Source: Casuarius casuarius | Lineage: Eukaryota; Chordata; Aves; Casuariiformes; Casuariidae | Assembly: GCA_003342895.1 (NCBI GenBank) | Contig: PTFA01000028.1 | Span: forward strand, 3,389,581-3,453,580 | Direction: 5' to 3' | Length of the DNA: 64,000 nucleotides | In this document: positions 12,566-26,394 of the stretch, in pieces | Numbering within the stretch: the first letter of the stretch is position 1 | Layout of the letters: each line of letters starts with the position of its first letter | Program-made: the position numbers and the translations under genes | Notes under the pieces: generated by a model | Told to the model about the DNA's origin: nothing | The model's database searches: none | Seen by the model: the letters and a program-made list of their open reading frames with translations, nothing else

Positions 12566-13817
12566 AGAGCCGTCAGAACACTTCTAGAACTGGCTACTGT
12601 AGGGTCCATCTCACTAGCAAGTGCTAATCCATGCATGTGACTACTGATGTCTATACCTACCAGATAACGGATGGCTTTATCTACTTGTATAACTAAGAGT
12701 TACACTTGGGAATTTCTTTGAAAAAGTCATGGGGCTTGAAGGCAGTTACCTTTCAGACAGAAGCCAAAATGCTTGGAGAGCATCAGCAAAAGCCTTCCTT
12801 TTTATATGGATGGCTAACATCAGTTTGAGATTTAAACAATAAGTACATCTCCTAGTTGGTAAAATAACTAACAAAATGAAAAAAAAAAACAGGTGAACTG
12901 CCCCTTTTCCCCATCTTTTAGCCTATAATATAATAATCAAAAAACTACAGAATGTCTCATGGCTCTGACAGGGACCCATCTGCTCTTGAAATAAATACAA
13001 ATACCTCTCTCCTATTAAATGATAGTTTGCTTTCATGTTGCTTTTGGAATCATCCAGTGTGTACTAGCTTCTCAGAGTTTAAATAACACAGCCTAGTTTC
13101 CTTTCCTGCTCCCTTATTTTCTGTAGACATTCCTGACCTGCACTATCAACAGTCCTAAAAGATATTAATCTTCCTTCTACAATAGACCGAGTGAAGTTGG
13201 AAATCTCTCCTAGATTTGGAGGATGTGAGTTGAATGGAGAGTGCCAGCTTATGCAGTCAACAGTATTTGAAAATGTCAGTCAGGGAAGGCTTTTACTCCG
13301 ATATTAATCACTACAGGACCAACCCAAAAATGAACAAAGCACACTTCTAGAAAAGACGCACGCAGAAGAAGCTGGTGGAAGTATCTCAAATCACAGAAAC
13401 TTTCTGTAGAAATAAAGTCTAAGGCAAGTGATGGCAAATGTGAGAAAGGCCACTGAAGACTTTAAATCCAGTGGGGTATCTTTTCAAAGCACTGTGCAAG
13501 GATTTAGCTGCGTGACTCCTGCTACAGTTAATGGAAATCATAAGGCTAAAGCTTGCAAGGCATCTTGAAGATTTCTTGCTGAATGGGTCTTTGTTAGTGT
13601 CTCAGAAGTTCCCACTTTTTCCTATCAGATCTCAGCAAAAAAAATTTGCTTTGCATGTTTTTCTTTTACAGTTTAAGTAGCAGCTATGGAATTGACAGCA
13701 TGGAAATTACAGTTTGCATTTGTTTTTCTTCTGTAGCCATCAAATGGTAGTGGAGGGAGCAACACAACAAATGACAGGATGAGTTCATCTCCACTGCAAG
13801 TCCACTGACTTCAGAAG
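12566..13817. other. Unannotated noncoding stretch
   Basis: No gene or named repeat is recognised. Ordinary AT-leaning sequence with no long open frame. Confidence 0.5.
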
Positions 13818-13885
13818 CAGTAGAAGTGGTACAGCTAGGATTCAAACACAAGCCATCCAAACTGCGCAGTGGGTTATACCATGGG
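13818..13885 (+). repeat. MIR-like SINE fragment
   Basis: The run agtggtacagctaggattca, followed by aacacaagccatccaaact, resembles the MIR 3' part (gtggcagagctgggattcaa, then acccaggtctgtctgactcc). Only this part aligns. The copy is strongly diverged and the call is tentative. Confidence 0.4.
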
Positions 13886-15795
13886 CATGGCTGGTCTCTT
13901 CCTTTTCTGTTTGGTATGCTTTGGAAGACTTACGAGGTTTCCACGCGGCTGGTTTGATCCTCACAGGACTATTTGCTTGGGAACAAGGTAAAATATGGGC
14001 CAGCAGCAGCATAGGCACAAAGGTGAGGTCAGCATCCTGTGGGATCTCAGTGACAGCCTCACTGACGTAATCTTTCCCCCTTTGTCCCAGTGTAAACCTT
14101 CACAGTTCAGTTCAAATTGATGCCTTTCTACTGAAGTGCCTGGAGCTCCATCTCTACACAACTGGCTGATTTCTCTTAGTTCTTGTAATAAGAATGAAAA
14201 ACAGCCTTTGAAGACTACAGTGCTGTTATGTACTCTGAATGCACCTCATTTGGAAAACTCTTTGCATGATAACACCGTGCAGCTGGATGAACGGCTTCCT
14301 TTCCATCCTATGACAAACGGAAACAGAAGGATAATGCAATGCCTTCTCCAACCAGAACGTGCCTCGTATAGAAACCTCGTTGCATTCAGATGCCTTTACA
14401 ACCAAGGACCCTGACACAAGGTCACAAAGGAGGTACAAGCTGCTCCTTAACAGTAGTCTGATGCATCAGCCTTGTGTGCAGAGAGCGCTATTGGCTGGGT
14501 GACATTCGGAGCAGTCCACAGTAGGGCTGATCTCAGCTTTGGTGTGAGCGATGTGCCTACTAATGATCTCACAGGCTAATCCAGGGGTGGCCTCTATGCC
14601 AGAAAACTCCCAATGTCCCAGGGCCACAAGGGACGCACCACCTGCTTTAAAGAGCCGGAAGGGTGGTGGTCCTTTGGGAATGACTCACAGGCAACTGATA
14701 ACAGCTTCTGTTGCAGCATAAGGTTAGGCTGGGTGAGCAGCTAAGACCTACGACTCACTTCTGCCCACATCCTCTGGGTCAGCCCAGTGCTACCATAACC
14801 CTGCCGCCGCATAGGGAAGTGCACCACGACAGCTCGCAAGCTGCCACGGCCACCCCGGAGCAGCCCTCCCTCTGCCAGGTTGAACCCCGTTCCATCGCCA
14901 GCATAGCTCCTGAGCGGAGGACTCTGCTCAGTTTGAGGAAGTTCTTGCCTGGATGAAAGGATTCAGCAGCCCACTGCATTTCCATAAAGCATAAGCAATT
15001 TCCCCAAATCTCCCCCCAAACATTTATGCGGTAGATATCCAGACAACACTGCAAATGAAAGGAAATGAAAAAATGCTGCTATGGGCTGAAGAGAGAAAAC
15101 GTAATTCTTCAGCAAGCAGATCAGCAAAACTGACATTATCATGCCTGGCAATTAAGCTGGCTCTACCTAAAGTACATGTGAGCCCTGGATCAGAAAGCAG
15201 AAGCATCCTACAGAGGTCTCAACTCTTCTGCTTCTGAGTTTAATCAATTCTGCCATATTAAACTTGGTTGCTTCCATTAACTGCAGCTGAAATTCTCGAC
15301 CTTTGATACAAGCTGCAGTGATGTCAAAGGAAGTGATGTTGCCACACCTCGGCAGTAAGAAAGCCTGAATGGCTGCCTGGGAGAAAGGTGGTCTCATGGG
15401 AAGGGGACTGTGTCTGGAGAGAGTCTGCCCATGTGATTCCTGGCCTTGCACTGAGTTGTTGGGCCTTGCAATAGATGCAATCACCCTTGACTAACACCTC
15501 CTTTGCAGAAGCCATTTAGTTGCAGGGAACTATCCAACAAGATGAAGTTCTGGCTGTGATGGACACCCACGTACGTATGGGAACACAGTGAGGGCCCTCA
15601 CTGGACTCCAGTGGGGAGCCCAAAACATAAAGAGGAATTCGGGTACAGGAAAGACGAAGTTACCGAATACCTCGTCATTAATTCCACAGCAAAGAGTCCC
15701 TGAAAGAGAGACGCCACCTAGGCCAACTGGCCAGGGAAGCACACAGATCGCTTCAAATAAAAAAATGCTTATTAGGAACGAGGGAACTTGGGAAT
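13886..15795. other. Unannotated noncoding stretch
   Basis: No gene is recognised. Several overlapping frames of 60 to 133 codons occur on both strands between 14.1 and 15.9 kb; none shows a domain. Confidence 0.45.
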
Positions 15796-15799
15796 AGCG

Positions 15800-16245
15800 G
15801 CCTGTATTGAAGGACATATTAGAGCGGTCTATCAAATTTTGAATGGCATGGAGAAAATCAGTAGCAAAGAGCTGTTCACTCTCATAATACCTAAAGCACG
15901 GGGCACTGGTTGTGTGGCAGGCTCCAATCAAACTTTAGAGAGCTCTCCGTTAAACTGTACAACTCATTGACATAACATATAGCATATGGCATATGCCAGG
16001 AGTCGACTCAGGTTCAAAAAAAGGCTAGATGAATTCAAGAAACATGCACAGACTTCTATTAAACAGAAAGACAACACTGGTTTAGGGAGCCTTTCAGCTG
16101 CCGACTGCTGGAAGCTGGGAGACACTGTCGTGTGTTGCCCCGTTCTTACACTCTGGCAGGAACCTGCTGCCCGTCCCTGCTGGAAACAAGCCGGGGAGCG
16201 ACGCAGGCCTGCGGCGTAAGCCAGCGCAGCCACCTGCACAGCCTG
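15800..16245 (+). repeat. CR1-like LINE 3' end with RT C-terminus remnant
   Basis: A decayed 5'-truncated LINE. Translation of 15800-15910 gives YQILNGMEKISSKELFTL and then ARGTG, matching the C-terminal region of CR1-type reverse transcriptases. After a frame shift, 16003-16040 gives SRLRFKKRLDEFKKH, the usual end of that protein. Then follows the tail motif gactgctggaagctgggaga, with a GC-enriched version of the same 3' tail seen at 11205 and 19470. Stops and frame shifts show it is dead. The 5' border is uncertain by tens of bases. Confidence 0.7.
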
Positions 16246-19200
16246 CTGCCCTTCGCTCTATCTTATGCCAACCCAGTATGCTTGAATTTGAGCTGAAATG
16301 CTTCATGGATGGATTTAACAACCAGCCTCCCTTTACCAGCATCATAACACGAGACTAGGTAGAAAGAAGCTCTGCCTGTCTGACGGTGGTCCCCTGACCC
16401 CCACGCTGACTCTGAATCACTCAGACAAGGAGTCCTCATGCTGCTCCTTAGGATGGAAGGCATATCAGTCTAAATGAAACTACCTGTATTTTGTTTTAGA
16501 AATTAAGCTGGTATTGAATGTTTCACACTGGAACGTTACCGAAACAAAAAAGGATCAAATACCTCAGTACCTGCATATAGCACACATGCATTTGCTTGTA
16601 TACCAAACAGAAATGGTTGCGTGCATATTCATCTAATCTAAAAATGACAGCTTATTATCTAAATAGGACCAAAGTTGAATTTATCAGAAATAGAGACAGA
16701 AGTAACGGTTTCTGAGAAAAGCAGATTTCTGTATGACATCTCCCCCATCCCTGGATAAAATGTAAATAAAGCCCCAAATGACAACGAAGTTTTGAATTTG
16801 GAGTGCTGTTTTGTACTTTAACACCCATATGCAAGTATCTAAAGGAAAGTCTAGCACTTTATTTGCAAAGCAGAAAAATAAGGATTTTTTTAATGTACAC
16901 TATAAATATGCTCCGGGGCTTAAATAATGAGACCAACTTTGAACTGTCTTTGTTCTTCTGTAGGAATCCAAAGGGGAAAAAATTTTGCCTTTGAGGTTGT
17001 AGGAAGTGTTGTTTTATGTTCTCCTGCAAAACCCCTAATTCAATTATAAAAATGCTCTGGGCTTCAGAACAATTCAAAGGTGAGAAATGAGAGAGAAGTT
17101 GTATTCCATTGAAATCCTAAGATACGGCAGACTTTCCGAGGAAATATAATTCACACAGCTGTGGCTTTATAACAATTAGACACACCTATAAGATCAAACC
17201 CAGATGCCAAGAAAATGTTCCCAGGACTGAAATGATAAACACTCTGACATCATAGTCATTGATTTGTTTTTAAAATGCAAAGGCCTGCACAGAAAGATTA
17301 TGATCTGATGAAAATCCCATCATTTGAAACATATAGCTGTTTTCTATAGATTGCTCTTCTGAGCAGCTGGAAAAACATGATCTACTAAAGATAAAACTGT
17401 TCCTACAAACACATAGAAAGCACTACAGTAAATGAATTATAAGACACCTGAATTTACAAAAAGATGTCATTAGTTATAGTAGTAAGAGAATATTGCTCCA
17501 TCCCCATCAAAGACAGTGTCCCCAGGTTATGAGTATAGACTGAAACAAAACACTGAGTCTGAATGACCTCTCATGTTTCTCTTTTAGGGACTCTCAAATT
17601 CAGAACCAGATCTGGCTCCAGATTTCACATTTCGTTTTTGACTAAATCAAATACGTTATGTGAAAATCCATATGAAAATGAAATGAAAATGAAATTTGGA
17701 TTCACAGAGAACACAAAAATTTGCTTATCAGAATCAGCAGCATGGTTCATAAGGGCAAGGAGAACAACATGCTACAATGAAGTTTATATAAAAACTACTA
17801 GGGTGGGATTTCTTTGCAGGAAAGACTGGGGAAGACTTGTTAGACAGGAATTTCGCATTCATTTGCTTCCCCCCTAAGAACTAGGTTCACACCAAGGCAC
17901 TGGTACCTAAAACAGGACAAACTTAGATAAATCTTGGAACATTTTTTTGTAGGAGATACTGAAATCAGTTTGCTGTTTCTAAAGAATTAGGCTACTCTTC
18001 AGGCCCAAGGTGATGACTATTTTCATTTCAAAGACCAGAATTCTTCATTATAGGTTTTTGTATAAATATTAAGTGCATCAAATCAATGAAAAGGAAGAAT
18101 AAAGCACTTGTTTAAGTGTACTCTACTCTTCAATGATTGAATTATGAGCGATAAAAATATCTGCACACTGCAATAAATAAATAAGGGATAATGGTTACAG
18201 TATATTATAATAATATATGCTGAAAGGTCAATTAAGAGGCACTATATTTATACAGAGTATAAATATTTTATGTGAGCAAACAGGAAGAGAGTGTCTCAAG
18301 GTCATTGGATGAGCCTTCCAATAACATTAATGCAAAAGTGGCAATAGAGAAGATATGACATTTTAGCTAAACAAATACTTTGTATGAGCCCAGTTGAATA
18401 AACTGTTTTGCAAAGGGTACTTCAGTTGGGTAATGCTGTGGTAATAAAGAAGGGTGATAACTTTTTTACAATATACAGAGCTCCATTATCTACTCTGCAG
18501 TCCTCTTTCTCTCCCTCTTTTTCCCAGAGGGTAAAGGGGTGTGGAGTAGAGTTAGTCACCGTTCATCCTAAAGAAGAGGCTCATAAAATTTAAAGAGATT
18601 ATTTGGCATTAATTCACAGTAAAGAATTACAATGACTGAGAGTCAATGAATGACAATGACTTACAACATAAGGGAAATGAGCTCAGAAGCCTTTTTCTGA
18701 ACGATACTAGACCTTAACCATTGTTGGTCAAACAGCTGTCTTACAAGGAAAACCAAAGTCATTTATACTAAGGAGTTAAGCACAATTCCCCCTACTAGGG
18801 AAGATTCCTTGCCACTGGGAATACAAAATAATATGAACTGATTTGATCGTGTGTTTATAAATTACCAGTTTTTTTCTGTACAAACAAGACTCGTTCCAAA
18901 CATTTCTCAAAATATTTATTCCCCAGTGAGCTCAACCTACTTCTTTGAAGTCAAAAGTGATTTTGATTCCCCCCCTCGTCTCGTATTCGCAAACACAAGC
19001 CCAGACTCACTGAGACACAGTCTGTCAGAGCTCTGGCCCATTTTGCAGGCATTAGAAGCCTCCCTTCCTCACCTTGCACTCACCAAGCCGCCAGGCCGGG
19101 CCTGTTCAGATGCACACAACCACTGACACGAATAACCAGACAGAGTGTAACGCAGAAGTCTGTCAATCTGCTGACAGTGTCTACACAGCATGGTTCCCAA

Positions 19201-19469
19201 CTTGCAAACCAGCCCACTCGAACCCTTTCTGCAGCCCTGCGCCCGGCTGTGAGGGCTTCGGGACCTGCTGCTGCTCCCGTTATTAAGCTGCGGAAGGTGC
19301 TGCCACAGGGGGCCAACACCACAGGTGGGTTCAGAAAGCGATCAGATACATCCACGGAAGAATAGCCATCGAGAGCTCGTGCATACGTGACATCGGATAG
19401 AGCCTCTGAGTCAGGAAGTGCCTAAGCCACAGACTGTGGAAATTCGGAGATTATAAAAATGGAAGAAGT
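16246..19469. other. Unannotated noncoding stretch
   Basis: No gene or named repeat is recognised. Between 16500 and 16690, and 18110 and 18330, the sequence is AT-rich and non-repetitive with several TAAT and ATTA cores and could hold conserved elements. A small imperfect repeat of atgaaaatgaa lies at 17672-17695. Confidence 0.45.
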
Positions 19470-19590
19470 ATTCCCTAATGCTTGCTCCTTGCCTTACTCT
19501 TTTCTAAGCATCTGCTATTGCCCCCTTCCAGGGTGGGACAGGAGGCCAAACAGACCATTGGACCTAGCTGGTCCAGCTACGCAGGTGAGT
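19470..19590 (+). repeat. 3' tail of an old CR1-like LINE
   Basis: Matches the same LINE 3' tail as at 11205: aagcatctgctattgccccc, then gggtgggacagga, then aaacagaccattgg and agctggtccagctacg, corresponding to the familiar wording about a cactgt-caggata-ctgggctagatggaccattgg-tctgacccagta block. It is truncated to the tail. Part of it (19532-19584) lies between a strong splice acceptor and a strong splice donor. Confidence 0.55.
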
Positions 19591-21219
19591 AAGGGCCTGA
19601 AGGCTGGGCTGAAACCAGGAATGCAGCCCTACACTTCCAGCTGCAGAAATGAAGTCCAGAGCAGATGCCAGGTAAACAGTTCTTGCACTCTGGGGCCGGG
19701 AAACGCCAGCTGGAGTTCTCCAGCTTGTTGTAAGCAGGATTTACTTCTCTCACTGGGTTATTTTATCGTTCTTCGTTCTGCTCGTTTGTATTGCATAATA
19801 CTTAAAGAACCACCACAAACAAAATATCTGAATTCCATCCCCTGAATGTTTCTTCTTTTCACTTATGGCAAACTAGTTTTTGAAAATGTATTCATACCAT
19901 CTCTCAGATCAAGGTAAATCAGGAATAGTCCTACTGATGTCAATGAGCTAGACCCACAAATGGAGTACAGTAACACATTTCAGACATTACCATAACAGTT
20001 TACAGCCTCAGAGTGCTTAGCCTAATGGTGTGTTCCTGTTGAAATACTCAGTAACAGAAGAGTATACTTCACACACAGGTATCTCACATGAAAAAAAAAA
20101 CAGAAAAGATGGAAACATACCTATCTCACTAACACAAGAGTTTTTGAATTCTGTGAATAAAATCAAAGAGATGCAAGTTAAAGCTACTGGGAAAAGTAAA
20201 TTTATTTTTCAAAGGAAATGTCTTTCTTATTTCCTTCAAAAGAGTAGGGCAAGGCACGAACACACTGAGGATCAGAAATGGCCAGCTCTATTTTGTAAGA
20301 GCTTTCCATGTTTGAAATTTCATTTATTTCCCTCTGAGCAAAAAGAAACCCTTCTGAGCACGATCGTGCAAAGGACCTGGGCACTGATTGTGCCCTGCCA
20401 CTTGGCCGAAAGGATTACCTTTTTATTTTACCTCCTCTGAGTCTGCAAGTGAGCAGAGAGGCCAGCCTGGCTCTCAGAAATCTTCCTATCAATATTGAAG
20501 CAATTCTGTGAAGCAGAGTTTGTTTCAACAGAGCAGCACATTTCCAAGTATTATTTCTTATATAAATTAACTGGATAATTTGCACTTGCAAACAGCTTGC
20601 TTTGCTTTCACAATCACTTGTTCCAAATGCCTCTAATGAACATTTTTAGAGGGAGCCCCTTTCTCCCCTCCCTGCCCCCAAGCTTATCTTTGCCTCATAA
20701 AATCAAATTTGCTCATTTCAGATGTGCTTAAGAAAGACCTAACTGCTATAAACAAACAAACGTATAACACAACACAAACAAAAGCTGAGCCTGCCAAGTC
20801 CCAACAAGTCAAAGAGATGATACTGTTCGTACATGCTTTAAACCACAGAGCAATGAATGGTTCCAACCCTAAGCCAACGTGCCGTGCCAGCACAAACAAA
20901 AAGGTATGTCCACCTTTCTGATGTGCCTCATCTGCACAAGTCTGTGGTGGGCCACCACAGAAATTCACTTAGCATATGGTTCAGGTGCCTGATCAAATGT
21001 GGAAAATGAACTCTGCAGCGAAGCTGAAATGGGTGTGGGTTCAAGGTCTTTTATTAAGTGGAACGATTCTTTGTCACTCTTTGCAAATTACCGCTTGCAT
21101 TTCCAAGCAGGCTGTCTTGTTGGGTAACATCGGGGCCATTCTGTGCTTACAGCACGATGCAGACAGTCGCTGGGAATGGGACACAACCTGCCTTCCCTGC
21201 TAGTCCCCTTTCAGATCCA
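19591..21219. other. Unannotated noncoding stretch
   Basis: No gene or named repeat is recognised. A 136-codon frame at 20030-20440 has no domain. The stretch near 20550-20640 is AT-rich with homeodomain-like cores but is otherwise plain. Confidence 0.45.
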
Positions 21220-21266
21220 AGATATACAGAAATCTTTCCACTGACTTTGGTGGGTTTGGATCACAA
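21220..21266 (+). repeat. Possible ancient amniote repeat fragment
   Basis: The string ttccactgactttggtggg followed by tttggatcac resembles a very old interspersed repeat common in turtles, crocodilians and birds (cattgacttcaatgggagtt with ggatcaggcc). The family name is not known to me and the match is short. Confidence 0.3.
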
Positions 21267-24200
21267 CTGTGAAGCTAAATTTTGTCATTTTTTCCTTTTC
21301 CTCAAAATCAAAGGTCTGCCTGAAAGAGCATTTGATTAGTCTGTACATTGGAGAAAGTGGTTCTCAGAAAAAATAATTTTCTGATACTTTTGCAGTAAAA
21401 TCATTTCAGATTCCTCAGTGGTCTCATGGGCATGTCAGACATACTGTTTCCTGGTGTCTTAAAGAAATGCTAAGTACCATAATATTTTGTGACAAGTCAT
21501 TGCAGTAGATTAGATATTTTCCCATTTAATTCACTGTGAGTGGTCTGTAGAAAGGGAGAGGTTTGCAGTTCACTGGATAGTCTTTTGCTCTAGAAACCTT
21601 ATTGCTTATTGCTGACTGGCTTTTATAAAGAAAAAGGATCCTGCTTATAACATAGAGTGAAGAGAAAGCTCAATACATCAGCAGGAACCAGAGGGGGAGT
21701 TTCCAGGATAAAATCATGCAATAGCATTAGCACCTAGAATTGCCAAAAGCTGGAGTAAAAGGATAGAGCACTCTAGTTACTAAAGCTGTTATTATTCTGT
21801 GCAACTTTTATGGAAAGCTGAAAGTGAATCAGAGACATCTAGTTTGGTAGGATTCATGTCCACTGAGAACATTTCCTGATACACATTGTCTTATAATTTG
21901 TGTCTTATGCCCTTACGATAGACATTGCCTTATACATTGTCATCATTTTGGAATTGCTGCATCAGGAGCAGGACTTTTTACTAGAAGGAAACACATTTGT
22001 TTCAAGCACGTGTATTAGAGGGATAACCTAAGTTCTGAGAAAGGGACAAGGGGACTCACTTGCTACATTTGTGTTCTATGTCTCACAGAGCATGAAAAAA
22101 GAGGGGGAAATGACCATTTTTGTGGCTGTATTGTGTAAAAACTCCTGTGCAAGCCCAAATCCATGTATCTATTGCATAAAGGACGCAAAGTGAGTTGTGA
22201 ATCAAAACAGGCAAAAAAAAGTGAGAGGAGATTCCATTTTTGAGGAAAGGAGAGGTGGGAAGGATGCAGCCTCAGAAGCTCCTCAGGGCAGGCCGTGGTG
22301 ACAGTTCCCAGGCTGAAGGCAAAGGTCACTTCTGAGAGGAGGCATTCAGGAGGCAAGTGCTGCTCAGTCACTCCCCAGCCTGTCAGCTGAGATATCCAGT
22401 GACATCAAGGAAATCAAATAAAAAGAAATCCTTTTTTTTAACATTTGTCTTGTTCTAAGTTTGTTTGCAATTGTATCTTAACATTTTGCCTGGTCAAGAT
22501 AACCTTGTTTTCTTCTTGTGTCTGGCCTTGACAAATCTGTGAGCTTGAGAAATCCTATGATCACAGACTGTATTATTTTCTCAAAACCAGTGAACACATA
22601 TGAAATGGTCTGTGCAGGCAAAGCCTGGTGAGCATCTTAGCAGTTAGGAGAAGGTCAGCCTGAAGGCTGGCACTACCAGCTGCCAAGTCGCAGAACGGAT
22701 AGATACCAGCACCTTTCTTTCACAGAGAAATCAGTGTAGGGACACTCCTGACAGTGGGCAATCCCAAGTCATCAAAGACAGTAACTATTAAAACTGGTAA
22801 GTAGAAATAGCATTTTCCTGGGTTTGGCTGACAAGATGAAATCTGGATGTTTGCCAGGAAACCAGGATAGGTTGCTGTTTTTTCAATATAGGAAGCTATT
22901 ACGTGTAATTTGAAGATGAACACGCAAGTGCTGTGTATTTACTCATACAGGGTGGCTGTGGGATTCTGGAGTAGCCTCTTTCTTTCTGCACTCCTAATTA
23001 ACAATTACAAAATGTTCTGATGAGAAAAAGGCAAAACACACCTAGAGGGCTATATTTAGAAACAGGCATTTCTTTGTCACTAGATGCATATTTGGCCCAT
23101 TTAAAATAGAAACATAATTAGAATAAACACGTTGCTAAGATGACTACCCATAAAGATCCTATTTGGAAATCAGTTTCAGATGCTCCAGGGCACCTGAGCT
23201 GGAAAATTCACAAAGATCTGTACATTTGCTAGAAGTATTTGTTTCACTTCTGAAAGACAAAACCAGAAACCTCTCACTTTTCTTTTTACCTTCCTTTGAT
23301 TATGCCTTTCCTTTACATATAGCTTTTCTTTTTTTTCTTTTTTTTTAAACCAGTTTAGTGTCACAGACCTGAACAAAAAGAAAAAAAAACATATATGAAG
23401 AGTGGGGACAAGAACTTGTAATTAAAATAGTAGTGACGCCAAGGTCATCGAGCAGGATATTAAATCCTGCACATCCTCCTGACCTGTCAGGATTACTATC
23501 TCCAGAGGCCAGAAAGTAATTCAGACTTAATACTCATTGAATAATAGGCTCTTCTGTTGGAAAAAGTCACCAAGGTGACAGCTATAGTGTGTCACCACAT
23601 TCTGGCTTGACTTTGCTCTTATTTTATGTTTTTTTATCTGTGTGATAATCAGATTCTTATCTCAGGTAAACCAACCCATAAAACTGACATCCGTTTGTTT
23701 TGCTACTGGTTTGAAACCACAATCAGAATTTAACCTGGAGGTGCATGTCCAACTAAGCGGTAATGAGAAGGTGACAAAAGGAGGTCTGTTCTTGACAAAA
23801 AGCACAGAAGAATTAGTTGGGAGAATGACATTTAGAGATAAAGCCATAGCCATTTCAATCCCAGAAATATTTGCTCAATACAGGACAAATGTCTCTAAAT
23901 GCATTCCTTAATTTGTGTGGAAACCTCTAAAATGTTTATTGCTGGTCCCAGCTGTGCTCCTAGTGGGAACAGTAACTGTCAGCATCAGTAGGAAGGCTCC
24001 TTGAACGCCGCGCAGACCAAACCTGTCCATGCTCTACTGCCCAATCCTCCTTTGTGCTGCAAAAGGGAGGGAGCAGAGGAAGGACTCCAGTGCTATTTCC
24101 CAATATATGAGATCAAATAATATCTGTCATTCATATCTCTTTGGAATTTTACTTCTCAATTTTCTAAAAATACAGCTCTTACACACCCAGGTACATTGGT

Positions 24201-26390
24201 TCAGGAAGCAATTTTAACTGAGTGATCTTGGCCACATTATTTGCTTTTCAGCATTACTAGCCCCAGTTCAACAGCTGGTCTTCTCCCAGCCAGGCTGATC
24301 CTCCTTTCTTCATACCACCACCAGCAAGGCCCATTGCAATCACTGTTTCTGCATCCCGTCCTATCCTACACAAAGTTACTCTCTGTTGTGAACACGGGTA
24401 TGTACAATCTTGTTAAATGGGAGACACATCATTGTTGAGAAGTCAGCACAGATTCATATGGTTGGACTGGCTGGCAGAGAGCTCTGTAAATCAACCATAA
24501 GAATTTTTCACATGAGGCTTGATTGTGGCCAGGCCTGTGATCCTAAAGTCAAAAAAATCCATATAGACTAGGTGCTATATTATGGAGCAGAACCTAAGGT
24601 TGCCAGCTGCTAAATAGACACTAAAAGTATTACTGAATTTCATAGTTTGAAACTGATGCCATGATTTGTGGTGTTAGACAGGACCTCCCCGGTCTCTGTA
24701 GCAGTGTCTCTGGGAGGTCCATGCTGCAAAACTCCAAGGACACAAAAGAGCTTTTCTCTGCCTGCTTTCACAGCAGAAAGAGAGCAGGATGGATGCATGT
24801 CAAGTTATTCTACCCCAGCTGCTTTCCACTGCTCTGGATCTGCCAGCTTACCTACCCACCGGGAAGCCCTTGAAGGGCAAAAGAGCCACTGTCACACGAA
24901 CAGCACTGGAGTCATCCGAGGGCAATTTATCTCTCTCCTACTTATTCCACAACTGATAATATATGTAAGGGTAGAAGAAAAACTGCACATCTGCTATTAA
25001 AATGCAATTACAGTGGGCTCATTTTTGGCTGGATGTTCTCTAAGCTCACACACCTGGAGAGCTGTAATGCGTATATATAGGAAACATGTTGCAAATCACC
25101 AAAGTTGGTCATTACTGCCACAGAAAGCATCTGTCAGGACCTGCACCAAATGAATAGCACCATATACTCCAGTAACTGTGCACCTGCCAGGATATTCACA
25201 GGTAAAAAGTTAATCACTTCTAACTTTATGAAGTAATTAAGCTTAAAAAAGAAGAAAGAATTTGTAAGTGGTATTTCATTGTGTCTCCTGATTGGCTGTA
25301 ATGTGGATATACATCCAGCTGATTTTGTGATGAATGTTCCTGAACGTAACTGATGAGCCAGCACCATCTGCTGAGACTAGGCACCGCTGAACAGAATTTT
25401 TGCCACTGAGTTTCACAGAAGCAGATCTGGGGTCTGATCAGAGCTCTGCTTTGTTGTTGAGACCTCCTGATCTCCCATTCTGTGGCCGCTCACGCAGTGT
25501 TCAGAGATGAGACTGTCAAGAGATAAGACAGCTCCAGACAGTGAGAAGAACTGGAAGTCCTTCTCCATGCTTTGGGGGAAATGGCTGGATGTGGAAATTC
25601 AAAGGCACACTGAATCACAGGGAAGTGCCAGGATAACAAGTCACTGAGATGCAGGAAATATTTCAGTTGAAAGTAATCACAAATTTTACCAGAGTAAATT
25701 TCCCAATCAATATCTCCACTCATCAAAAGTCACCTTTATTGCCTATTTTATCTCTTTTATTAGATTACTTCCAGCCTCAGAGTATGGCCCTGATTTATAA
25801 TTCAATCCACTTGTCATCAACAGCGAGTCTGAAAATATTTTTGCAGAGTGGAAGAGTCAATCAGATGCAGAAGGCAAGCTGCCAAAAGGCAGCTGGTTAT
25901 TAATTCTGAGCAGAATTTGGTCTGATTTGATATTAAACAAGCTGACTCACTGGTTTCCACAGATGCAAAGAAGGTAGAGAATAATCATATTTGCATCAGA
26001 GAGTGATGAAAGTATTTTTATACCCTAATTCTGTTCCATGCCATTTGTCAAAGCTTCATCCATCTGGGACAACTATCTCATTCATCACTGGATGTAAAAG
26101 CGACTCTTAATATTGACTTGCAGAAGATTGTCTGTAATCATAATTTCTTCTTACTAGCCATTAGGGATTCATATGGGATATATTTCCCCAAAGCACTTAA
26201 GCAGTTTTAGGTCATGCCTGCTCTGAGTAACAAAAGACATGGCAGAGACCCCTGAACTAGCATAAGTCCCTACCTGGAAAGCCTGCATGGGATAAAACCC
26301 TATGGATGCCCAGAAACAATACAAGCTTATACTTCCTAAGAAATTTAAGAGCTTTTAAAACATTTTAACCAGTTTCTTGAAATCATCTAT
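21267..26390. other. Unannotated noncoding stretch
   Basis: About 5 kb with no gene or confidently named repeat. A T-rich low-complexity run lies at 23278-23348. The 89-codon frame at 23642-23911 is unmatched. A donor-like ggtaagtag sits near 22797. The rest is ordinary AT-leaning sequence. Confidence 0.45.
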
Positions 26391-26394
26391 GACT

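Noticed and set aside
22730..22770. Possible antisense LINE tail (ctgacagtgggcaatccc)
   Set aside because: Only about 20 bases match; flanking sequence does not continue the tail.
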